From contig JAIOQA010000367.1 of assembly GCA_021413675.1 (NCBI GenBank), positions 26,510 through 90,509 on the forward strand: DNA of 64,000 nucleotides. Direction: 5' to 3'. The DNA is from Deltaproteobacteria bacterium (GTDB taxonomy: Bacteria > Myxococcota_A > Polyangia > Haliangiales > Haliangiaceae). Below, piece by piece: positions 29,045-36,095 of the stretch. The notes below the pieces were generated by a model, which saw nothing but the letters and a program-made list of their open reading frames with translations, had not been told where the DNA came from and ran no database searches. The position numbers and the translations under genes are program-made. Numbering within the stretch: position 1 is the stretch's first letter; each line of letters starts with the position of its first letter.

Positions 29045-30360
29045 TGTCGATCAAGCGCGTCGCCCTGTTCGTGCTCGCGTTCGTGATCCCGCCGCTGGCC
29101 GCGGGCGCGATCGCGATCCTCCTCCGCCTGCGCGGCACCGGCGCCGCCCTCGACGCCGCGCCGCTCGGCGCGATCGCGATGCCGGATCCGCGGCCGCCGA
29201 TGACGACCCTGCCGCTGGCGGTGGTCGTGGTCGGCAACCGCGGCACCGAGATCACCGACGCGCTGCCGATCGTCGAGCTGCTGGTCGCCAGCGGCGCCTT
29301 CGAGGTCCGCACGGTCGCGCCGACGCGTGCCCCATCGCCCCTCGCGACCAACGCGCTCAAGGACGCCGGGCTCGATCTGATCCCGGACCTCGGCTTCGAT
29401 GACTACGCGCGCCGGGTCGGGCGCCCGCCGGCGCTCGTGGTCGTGCCGTACCTGCCGCGCTGGGAGGACGAGGACGCGGCGGTGATCCCGTGGCTCGAGG
29501 CGCACGTCGGGCGCGCCACGGCGGTGCTCTCGATCTGCCAGGGCGCCGAGCTCGCGGCCGCCGCCGGGCTGTTCGACGGCCACGCCGCGACCGCCAACGA
29601 CCGCATGCTCGGTGCGCTGGCCCGACGGTTCCCGGCGGTGCGCTGGCAGGAGGACGTCCGCTGGGTCGGCGACGATCGCCGGTTCTCGTCGGCGCTGCTC
29701 GCCGGCGGCCTCGACGCGACGCTCGCCGCGATCGACGCGCTCGCCGGTCGGGACGCGGCGCTGCGCGCGGCGACCGAGACCCAGTATTCGCGCGGGCTGC
29801 GTGCGCTGGCGGATCGATCGCAGCCGCGCGCGCACCTGCCGGTGCACACCCTGGTCGCGGCGGCCTACCGCTGGTCGCAGGCGCGGGTCGGCGTGGTGAT
29901 CGGCGACGGCGTGTCCGAGGCCGCGGTCGCCGGGCTGATCGATGCCTACGCGGCGACCTACACGACCGATCCGATCGCGGTCGCGGCGTCGCGCCGGATC
30001 GTGTACACGCGGTCCGGGCTCGCGGTCGTGCCGCGCGCCGCCACCGCGGCGCTGGATCCCGGCGACCTGCTCGCGTTCGCCGAGGGAGAGGGCTACGGCT
30101 ACGACCGCGCGCTCGCGGCGATCGCGCGGTCCCATGGCGCGGCCGCCGCGATCGACGCCGCGGCGCTGCTCGACTACCCCACCGGGCACCTGACGCTCCC
30201 CGCCGGGCCGCGCCTCGGCGACGACGTCGCCGGCCGGCCGCTGTTGCTGGGCCTCCTCGGCGTGATGACGGCGTGGCTGGGCTCGCGCCGGCGGCGCACG
30301 AAATCGCGCGCGGCGAAGAACCCGCGTAGTGCCCTCAGCCCGGCTGCGTCTCTCGGATGA
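29044..30360 (+). CDS. DJ-1/PfpI (class I glutamine amidotransferase-like) membrane-anchored protein
   Basis: A 438-residue protein. An N-terminal hydrophobic helix (VALFVLAFVIPPLAAGAIAILL) anchors it, and a second hydrophobic segment lies near the C terminus (LLLGLLGVMTAWL). The central part has the DJ-1/PfpI flavodoxin-like core with nucleophile-elbow motif SICQGAELAAAAG (the conserved Cys) and ARRFPAVRWQEDVRWV, as in GlxA-type regulators' amidase-like domain, but no helix-turn-helix was found. The role is unknown. Its start overlaps the oxidase stop (TGATG), implying coupled translation and a copper- or redox-related function. Confidence 0.8.
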   Translation: MSIKRVALFVLAFVIPPLAAGAIAILLRLRGTGAALDAAPLGAIAMPDPRPPMTTLPLAVVVVGNRGTEITDALPIVELLVASGAFEVRTVAPTRAPSPLATNALKDAGLDLIPDLGFDDYARRVGRPPALVVVPYLPRWEDEDAAVIPWLEAHVGRATAVLSICQGAELAAAAGLFDGHAATANDRMLGALARRFPAVRWQEDVRWVGDDRRFSSALLAGGLDATLAAIDALAGRDAALRAATETQYSRGLRALADRSQPRAHLPVHTLVAAAYRWSQARVGVVIGDGVSEAAVAGLIDAYAATYTTDPIAVAASRRIVYTRSGLAVVPRAATAALDPGDLLAFAEGEGYGYDRALAAIARSHGAAAAIDAAALLDYPTGHLTLPAGPRLGDDVAGRPLLLGLLGVMTAWLGSRRRRTKSRAAKNPRSALSPAASLG

Positions 30361-30400
30361 AGCGCGCAATCGAGCGCGCACCACGACCAAGGAGAATGTC

Positions 30401-30559
30401 ATGAGCAACTCGACCAAGACCCCGTCCCCGTGTCAGTGCGAGAAGAGCGCGTGCGGCTGCGCCACCACCACGGCGACCCGCTGCACCTGCGGCGAGACCT
30501 GCGCCTGCCAGCGGACCTGCCGCTGCGGCGGCGGCTGCGCCTGCGCGGCGACCAAGTAG
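30401..30559 (+). CDS. Metallothionein-like 12-Cys peptide
   Basis: A 52-residue peptide with 12 cysteines arranged as CxC pairs (CQC, CGC, CTC, CAC, CRC, CAC) and no other hydrophobic core. It is a likely cytoplasmic metal chelator, best guess Cu(I). AAGGAG stands 8 nt before the ATG. It is the last gene of the sigma/oxidase/DJ-1 group, 40 bp after the previous stop, and is followed by a terminator-like hairpin. It does not match the SmtA-type zinc metallothionein pattern, having almost no His, so it may be a separate class. Confidence 0.78.
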   Translation: MSNSTKTPSPCQCEKSACGCATTTATRCTCGETCACQRTCRCGGGCACAATK

Positions 30560-30577
30560 CCGGCGCGGAGACGGTCC

Positions 30578-30611
30578 GGGCGGCGCGGGCGACCGCGCCG
30601 TCTGGCATTTT
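30578..30611 (+). terminator. Rho-independent terminator-like hairpin after the metallothionein gene
   Basis: CGGCGCGG (30581-30588) pairs perfectly with CCGCGCCG (30593-30600) across the loop GCGA. TTTT follows at 30608-30611. T-runs are rare in this DNA, so the combination is notable. Confidence 0.55.
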
Positions 30612-30662
30612 CGGCTCCCGGGTTGCTCCGCCTGGACCGCCACGCTATCGATGGCGCCAGAC

Positions 30663-30668
30663 AGGAGG
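30663..30668 (+). promoter_or_regulatory. Ribosome-binding site (AGGAGG) selecting the GTG start of the Thg1-like gene
   Basis: AGGAGG ends 5 nt before GTG at 30674. It supports that start over an upstream start codon at 30623. Confidence 0.65.
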
Positions 30669-30673
30669 CAGAC

Positions 30674-31480
30674 GTGGCGAACGACGGGCTCGGTGATCGG
30701 TGCAAGCAGTTCGAGCAGGCGGAGGCGGGGCGGCGCGCGATGCGCGGGCTGCCGCTGCTGGCGCGGCTCGATGGCCGCGCCTTCCACACGTTCACGAAGA
30801 CGATGAAGCGGCCCTACGAGCCGGCGATGTCGCGTTGCATGATCGAGACCGCGCGCTTCCTCGTGCAGGAGATGACGGCGCTGGTCGGCTACACCCAGAG
30901 TGACGAGATCACGCTCGCCTGGTACGAGCCGTCGCAGTCGGTCACCGAGTACGCGTTCGATGGCCGGTTCCAGAAGCTCGCCTCGGTGCTCTCCGGCCTG
31001 GCCTCGGCCCGGTTCGGCCAGCTGGTCGCGCGCGAGCTGCCGGACTACCTCGCGCTGACCCCGCACTTCGACTGCCGGGTCTGGCAGGTGCCGACGATCG
31101 CGGACGCCGCCGACGTGTTCGTGTGGCGCGAGGACGACGCCACCAAGAACAGCGTCTCGATGGCCGCCGCCGCGCAGTACAGCGATCGCGAGCTGCACGG
31201 CGTGGACTCCGCCGGCAAGCAGGAGCTGCTCTTCAAGAAGGGCATCAACTGGAACGACTACCCGGCGTTCTTCAAGCGCGGCACCTACGTGCAGCGCCGC
31301 AAGGTCGAGCGGGTGCTCACCGACGACGAGCGCGCGCGCATCCCCGAAGCGCACCGCCCGGCGCCCGGCGTCGCGGTGCTGCGCACGCAGGTGGTCGAGC
31401 TCGAGCTGCCGCCGGTGCGCAAGGTCGGCAACCTCACCGCCGTGCTGTTCGAGGGCGCGGCCGCCGAGCCGCGGGGGTAG
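30674..31480 (+). CDS. Thg1-like 3'-5' RNA polymerase (tRNA-His guanylyltransferase family)
   Basis: A 268-residue member of the Thg1/TLP family, which adds nucleotides in the 3'-5' direction to tRNA 5' ends. The two metal-binding sites are intact: Asp33 in ARLDGRAFHTFTK, and Asp77/Glu78 in GYTQSDEITL. VWREDDATKNSVSMAAAAQYS and the Gly-Ile-Asn-Trp-Asn segment match the bacterial TLP form. Bacterial tRNA-His usually encodes its extra G, so such proteins are thought to repair truncated tRNAs. The GTG start follows a strong AGGAGG. It is monocistronic between the copper locus and a lipoprotein gene. Confidence 0.92.
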   Translation: MANDGLGDRCKQFEQAEAGRRAMRGLPLLARLDGRAFHTFTKTMKRPYEPAMSRCMIETARFLVQEMTALVGYTQSDEITLAWYEPSQSVTEYAFDGRFQKLASVLSGLASARFGQLVARELPDYLALTPHFDCRVWQVPTIADAADVFVWREDDATKNSVSMAAAAQYSDRELHGVDSAGKQELLFKKGINWNDYPAFFKRGTYVQRRKVERVLTDDERARIPEAHRPAPGVAVLRTQVVELELPPVRKVGNLTAVLFEGAAAEPRG

Positions 31481-31535
31481 GCAGCGCGGCCACGGCCGCG
31501 ACCAGACCGTCACAGTCGGCGCGATCCGACCGCGG

Positions 31536-31541
31536 TAGGCT
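31536..31541 (+). promoter_or_regulatory. Candidate -10 element (TAGGCT), leaderless type
   Basis: TAGGCT ends 7 nt before the ATG at 31549. The intervening GCGCGCC contains no ribosome site. Confidence 0.4.
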
Positions 31542-31548
31542 GCGCGCC

Positions 31549-32706
31549 ATGGGGAACGATCGCACCTGGATCGCGGGGCTGCTCGTGGCGATCGCCGCGG
31601 GCGTGGGCTGCGGCGCGGACGACGTGGTCACCGACGCGCGCATCATCGTCACCGGCGATGGCGTGCTCGAGGAGGACTGCCGCACCAAGGTCTGCCGGCA
31701 CAACGAGAACACCGACCTCACGACCTTCGAGGGCGCGATCTACCTGGTCCATCGCACGGCCCAGAGCCAGGTGCTGAACCACAACTGCTCGCTGCGGATC
31801 TATCGATCGACCGACGGCGGCGCGAGCTTCGCGCTGACCGGCATCATCCCGGGCCCGACCGCGGCGGACTACCCAGCCTTCGGCGATCGCGATCTGCGCG
31901 ATCCGAGCTTCTACGTGGTGAACGGGCAGCTCGCGATCAAGGCGCTGGTCCGCCTCGAGATCGGCTCGACGCGCGACTCGCTGGTCGACACGATCGCGGT
32001 GGTCTCGACCTCGCCCGACAGCGGCGCGACCTGGACGCCGCTCGCGCCGATCGGGCCACCGACGTGGAGCTACTGGCGGATCAAGGATCACGCCGGCGTG
32101 CACTACAGCGCCGCGTACGAGGACGGCGACAAGAGCGTGAAGCTGTTCGCCTCGACCGACGGCACCACGTGGACGCCGGGCGCGACGATCTACGATGTCG
32201 CCGCGGACACGCCCCTCGAGACCGAGCTGGTGTTCATGCCGTCGGGGCGGTTGCTCGCGCTGGTGCGGATGGACGGCACCGACGAGGAGCTGCTCGGCAA
32301 CCAGGGGCGGCTGCGCACGAAGGTGTGCTGGGCGATGCCGCCGTACGACGCGTTCACGTGCCCGCAGGAGCTGGACGGGCAGCGGCTCGACGGCCCGGTC
32401 GCGTTCTGGCACGGCGACCGGCTGTTCGTGGTCGCGCGCAAGCACGTCCTCGAGAAGGCCAACCGCAAGCGCACCGCGCTGTTCGAGCTCGGCGGCACGC
32501 TCGAGGGCGGGCCGCTGACGATCACCGAGCGCGCCGAGCTGCCGTCGGCGGGCGACACCGCGTACGCCGGGGTCGCGGACCTCGACGCCGACCACGTGCT
32601 GGTGACGTGGTACTCGAGCGTGCTCGTGCAGGACGAGCCGTGGGCGCGCGCGATCTTCGAGGACGCCGACATCTGGCAGGCGACGCTCGATCTGTCGGCG
32701 CTGTGA
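31549..32706 (+). CDS. Lipoprotein with sialidase-like propeller
   Basis: A 385-residue exported protein with signal and lipobox (GLLVAIAAGVGC). Asp-box-like motifs recur (RSTDGGASF, SPDSGATW, STDGTTW), and the overall layout is that of exo-sialidase/BNR-fold proteins. RDLRDPSFYVVNGQL is reminiscent of glycoside-hydrolase-type five-blade propellers, but no full catalytic set was identified. The substrate is unknown. The start has TAGGCT 7 nt upstream and no Shine-Dalgarno. It converges on the DUF1801 gene with 9 bp between stops. Confidence 0.82.
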   Translation: MGNDRTWIAGLLVAIAAGVGCGADDVVTDARIIVTGDGVLEEDCRTKVCRHNENTDLTTFEGAIYLVHRTAQSQVLNHNCSLRIYRSTDGGASFALTGIIPGPTAADYPAFGDRDLRDPSFYVVNGQLAIKALVRLEIGSTRDSLVDTIAVVSTSPDSGATWTPLAPIGPPTWSYWRIKDHAGVHYSAAYEDGDKSVKLFASTDGTTWTPGATIYDVAADTPLETELVFMPSGRLLALVRMDGTDEELLGNQGRLRTKVCWAMPPYDAFTCPQELDGQRLDGPVAFWHGDRLFVVARKHVLEKANRKRTALFELGGTLEGGPLTITERAELPSAGDTAYAGVADLDADHVLVTWYSSVLVQDEPWARAIFEDADIWQATLDLSAL

Positions 32707-32715
32707 CCGCGCGCG

Positions 32716-33219
32716 CTACTTCGCCGCGACGTGGGCCGCGACCGCGCGCAGCCAGCCGCTGATCCGCGCGCGATCCATATCGGCGAGCGATGCGACGCGC
32801 AGGTGCTTGCCGCTGCCCTCGCCGTACAGCGAGGGGTGTTCGATCGCCACGCCGTCGCCCGGGAAGCCCAAGCGGACGTAGCCCTTCTGCGCGCGGAAGT
32901 AGGCGATCATGCCGGTGGTCTCGAACACCGGCATGCCCCACTTGAGCGAGCCGGTCGCGCCCGGGACCGCGGTGGTGATGATCGCGACGAGGGCGTCGGC
33001 GATCGCGCGCTGATCGCGATCGAGCTTGCCGAGGTAGCCGTCGATCGGTGCGCCGAGGTCGGCGCGGGCGGCGGGCTTCTTCGCAGGCGTGGGCTTCTTC
33101 GCGGCCGTGGGCTTCTTCGCGGGCGCGGGCTTCTTCGCAGGCGCTGGCTTCTTCGCAGGCGCGGGCTTCTTCGCGGGCGCGGGCTTCTTCGCGGGGGGCT
33201 TGGTCTTCGCGGCTGCCAT
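32716..33219 (-). CDS. DUF1801 protein with histone-H1-like Lys/Pro/Ala tail
   Basis: A 167-residue protein. Residues 1-50 are KKPAPA-type repeats like the tail of histone H1 and of bacterial DNA-compacting proteins. Residues 53-165 are a DUF1801 (YdhG/CyaY-like) domain with GSLKWGMPVFETTGMIAYFRAQKGYVRLGF. The tail suggests DNA or RNA binding (inference). The function of DUF1801 is unknown. TATCGT lies 9 nt before the start. The tail is encoded by an 18-bp tandem DNA repeat, so its length may vary among strains. Confidence 0.85.
   Translation of the reverse strand: MAAAKTKPPAKKPAPAKKPAPAKKPAPAKKPAPAKKPTAAKKPTPAKKPAARADLGAPIDGYLGKLDRDQRAIADALVAIITTAVPGATGSLKWGMPVFETTGMIAYFRAQKGYVRLGFPGDGVAIEHPSLYGEGSGKHLRVASLADMDRARISGWLRAVAAHVAAK
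33073..33198 (-). repeat. Tandem 18-bp coding repeat (about 7 units)
   Basis: GGGCTTCTTCGC-type units begin at 33073, 33091, 33109, 33127, 33145, 33163 and 33181, all with an 18-bp period. They encode the KKPAPA/KKPTPA tail of the DUF1801 protein. Being a multiple of three, copy-number change keeps the frame. Confidence 0.85.
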
Positions 33220-33258
33220 CGGAACCCGACGATACCCGCGCCGTGCGCCGCGCTCCAG

Positions 33259-36033
33259 CTATCGCGCGGCCTCGGCGGCGCCGGCCATCGGCAGCTCGAA
33301 GTGGACCGCGCACCCGCGGCCGGGCGCGGGATCGATCCAGATCCGGCCGCCGTGGGCATCCACGACGCCCTTCACGATGTACAGGCCGAGGCCGGTACCC
33401 TCGTGACCGGTCGCGGTCGTGAAGTAGCGATCGAAGACGCGCGGCAGATCCTCGGGCGCGATGCCCGGGCCGCTGTCGGCGACGACGACCTCGATCGCGT
33501 GGGCCCGCGCGGACGCGGCGATCACGACCTCGCCACCGGCGGGCGTGAACCGGAGCGCGTTGCCGATCAGGTTGTAGAAGGTCTGCGCGATGCGCTCGCG
33601 GTCGACGCGGACCAGCGGCAGCCCGCGCAGCTGGACCTCGAGGCGCACGTCGTGGCTCAGCGCCACCGCCCCGAGCAGCTCGAGCGCCTCGTCGGCGATC
33701 CCGGCGAGATCGTGATCGCCGAGCTCGAGGCGCAGGCGCTCGAGCCCGAGGCTGGTCGCGTCGAGGAGGTTCTGGATGAGGCGACGCATCGACGCGACCG
33801 CGCTGCGCACGCCGCGGGCGTGCTCGCGCAGCGCCGGGGCATCGTGGGTGCGCGCCAGCAGGTCCTCGCGCAGCTCGATCGCGCGGAGCGGGTTGCGCAG
33901 ATCGTGCGAGACGATCGCGAGCAGCTCCTCGCGCGCGCGCACCGCGGCCTCGCGCTCGGCGTAGAGCCGCGCGTTCTCGACCGCGATCGCCCCGTGCGCA
34001 ACGAGCAGGCCGAGCGTGGCGGCGTCGTCGGCGGAGAACGGGCCGCGCCCGGCGGGCCGCCCGAGGTAGAGGTGCCCGATCGCGCGCCCGTCGCGCCGCA
34101 GGGGGACCGCGAGGAAGGCGTCGAGGGCCACGCCCGGAAAGACCGCGGCGACGGCGGCGTGCGGATCCGCGGGCGGGCAGGGCACGATCGGGTCGTCGTC
34201 GCCGGCCGCGCCGACGCCGCCGGTGCTCAGCCACGGCGCGTACGGCTCCGCCAGGTCCTCGCCGAGGCCGATCGCGGCGACACCGGCGTCGACCAGGTCG
34301 GTCGCCTGGTCGAGGATCCGCCGGAGCACGCTGCGCACCGCCGCCGGGAAGCGCTGGTCGAGCGGCGCGATCAACAGCGCGGCCTGGCTCAGCTGCTCCA
34401 GGCGCGCGCGGTGGCGCTGCTCGACCGCGAGCAGCTGCGCACCGGCGCGCTCCGCGCGCTTGCGATCGGTGATGTCGCGCGCAAACGCCTGGCGCTGGCG
34501 ATCGGGCATGACCCGACCGTGGACCTCGAGCTCGACCAGCTCGCCGGACTTGCGGCGCACGCGCCAGTCCCGGATCGAGGTGGTGCCGGGGGGTAACTCG
34601 CGGAGCTTGGCCGCGCGCTCGGTCTCTTCCGGCACGACCAGCTCGGCGACGTTCATCGCGAGCAGCTCGTCGCGGGCGTAGCCGGTCAGCGCGACCGCGG
34701 CGGCGTTGACGTCGACGAACCGGCCGTCGGGCTCGGCCAGGAAGTACGGCTCGGGGGCGTCGTCGATCAGGCGGCGCACCGTGGCCTCGGCAAGGCGGAG
34801 CTGCGCCATCAGCTGGCGCTGCTCGGTGACGTCCCAGGCCGCACCGGTGACGCCGACGATCGCGTCCGCGGCGTCGCGCATCGGCTCGAGCGCGAGGTCG
34901 TAGTGGCGCACCCCGGTACCGACCTTGGCCGCGATCACCGCGCGCGCGCTGCGGCCGGTGGTGAGCACCGCGCGCTTGTGCGCCATGATCTCGGCGGCCT
35001 GGCCGGGCTGCACCTCGTCGTCGGTGAGCCCGAGGACGCGCGCCGGATCCTGGCTCAGCGGCGAGCGCAGCCACGTGTAGCGCAGGTCGCGATCGTGCGC
35101 GAACAGGCTGATCGGCGCGACCGCGAGCGCGAGGCGCAGCCGCTCCTCGCTGCGGCGCAGCTCGGTGTGGACGCGCGCGTTGTCGATCGCGAGGCCGACC
35201 CGCTGGCCGATCTCCTCGGCGAACGCGCCATCCGCGGGGCCGAAGCGCCGCTGCGACCGACGGGTCATCGCGAACGACAGGGCGCCGATGGCGTGGCCAT
35301 GCGCGATCAGCGGCGCGACCAGCGTCGCCCCGGGGCCGAGCCGGATCACCGACGCGTCGTAGGCCTCGCTCGCGTCGGGGATCGCGGCGAGGTGATCGGC
35401 GACGAACTTGACGCGCCCGGTGCGCATCACCTCCTCGATGTTGGCGCGGGCGCGCGGGTGCAGCGGGGCCGCGCGGATCGCGTTCAGCTCGGCTGCGTGG
35501 GTGCCATCGCCGGCCGCGAGGGCGAGCCAGCGCGGTCCGGTCGGCTCGTCGAGGACGATCACCGCGCACAGATCCGCGAACGCCGGGACCAGCGCGCGCG
35601 CCAGGTCCGCCGCGGCCTTCTCGTAGTCCAGCGACGCGCCGAGGATCCGGCCGAGCTCGGCGAGTGGCGCGAGCGTGGCGTTGGCCGCGAGCACCGGCGC
35701 GAGATCGCGGAACACGCCGATGACCGCGGTGACCGTGCCCGCATCGTCGCGCTGGGGCGTGGCGGTCACCCACGCGAGGAAGGCCGTGCCATCCCGCCGG
35801 CGAACCAGAAACTGCCCGGTCCACGCCTCGCCGGCGGTGAGCCGCGCCAGCCGCTCATGGGCCTGGGTGCGGGTCATCTCCGCCGGGATCACGTCGAGGA
35901 CATCGCGGCCGAGGACCTCGGCGGCCGGCCAGCCGAACAGCCGCTCGGCGGCGGGGGTCCAGTGGACGATCCGCCCGGCGACATCCGTGACGACGATGGC
36001 TTCGCCCACCGCGTCGAGGGCCCGGACGTCCAT
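33259..36033 (-). CDS. Soluble PAS/GAF sensor histidine kinase
   Basis: A 924-residue kinase with no membrane segment. The approximate domain order is PAS (1-125, IVHWTPAAERLFGW), GAF (135-295), PAS (300-420), PAS (430-550, VDVNAAAVALTGYARDELL), GAF (570-700), HisKA with phospho-His710 in IVSHDLRNPLRAIE, and HATPase (IGNALRFTPAGG, GTGLGLYIVKGVV). It lacks a receiver domain, so it must signal to a separate regulator, none of which is next door. A TATAAT box framed by a short inverted repeat lies 10 nt upstream of the start. A Ser/Thr kinase gene ends 62 bp upstream on the same strand. Confidence 0.92.
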   Translation of the reverse strand: MDVRALDAVGEAIVVTDVAGRIVHWTPAAERLFGWPAAEVLGRDVLDVIPAEMTRTQAHERLARLTAGEAWTGQFLVRRRDGTAFLAWVTATPQRDDAGTVTAVIGVFRDLAPVLAANATLAPLAELGRILGASLDYEKAAADLARALVPAFADLCAVIVLDEPTGPRWLALAAGDGTHAAELNAIRAAPLHPRARANIEEVMRTGRVKFVADHLAAIPDASEAYDASVIRLGPGATLVAPLIAHGHAIGALSFAMTRRSQRRFGPADGAFAEEIGQRVGLAIDNARVHTELRRSEERLRLALAVAPISLFAHDRDLRYTWLRSPLSQDPARVLGLTDDEVQPGQAAEIMAHKRAVLTTGRSARAVIAAKVGTGVRHYDLALEPMRDAADAIVGVTGAAWDVTEQRQLMAQLRLAEATVRRLIDDAPEPYFLAEPDGRFVDVNAAAVALTGYARDELLAMNVAELVVPEETERAAKLRELPPGTTSIRDWRVRRKSGELVELEVHGRVMPDRQRQAFARDITDRKRAERAGAQLLAVEQRHRARLEQLSQAALLIAPLDQRFPAAVRSVLRRILDQATDLVDAGVAAIGLGEDLAEPYAPWLSTGGVGAAGDDDPIVPCPPADPHAAVAAVFPGVALDAFLAVPLRRDGRAIGHLYLGRPAGRGPFSADDAATLGLLVAHGAIAVENARLYAEREAAVRAREELLAIVSHDLRNPLRAIELREDLLARTHDAPALREHARGVRSAVASMRRLIQNLLDATSLGLERLRLELGDHDLAGIADEALELLGAVALSHDVRLEVQLRGLPLVRVDRERIAQTFYNLIGNALRFTPAGGEVVIAASARAHAIEVVVADSGPGIAPEDLPRVFDRYFTTATGHEGTGLGLYIVKGVVDAHGGRIWIDPAPGRGCAVHFELPMAGAAEAAR

Positions 36034-36037
36034 GATG

Positions 36038-36055
36038 CCCGCGATTATACGCGGG
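36038..36055 (-). promoter_or_regulatory. TATAAT -10 box flanked by CCCGCG/CGCGGG
   Basis: On the minus strand the sequence reads CCCGCG-TATAAT-CGCGGG, a consensus -10 inside a 6-bp perfect inverted repeat. It ends 10 nt before the kinase ATG when counted from the TATAAT. The message would have a very short leader or none. The repeat arms might bind a regulator that blocks the box. Confidence 0.42.
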
Positions 36056-36095
36056 TCAGCGCGCCGACGGGGCGCCGCTCGGAGCGCACGAGCGG

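Noticed and set aside
33073..33198. Possible CRISPR-like array of 18-bp units
   Set aside because: There are no variable spacers between units. The repeat is in frame and encodes the Lys/Pro/Ala tail.
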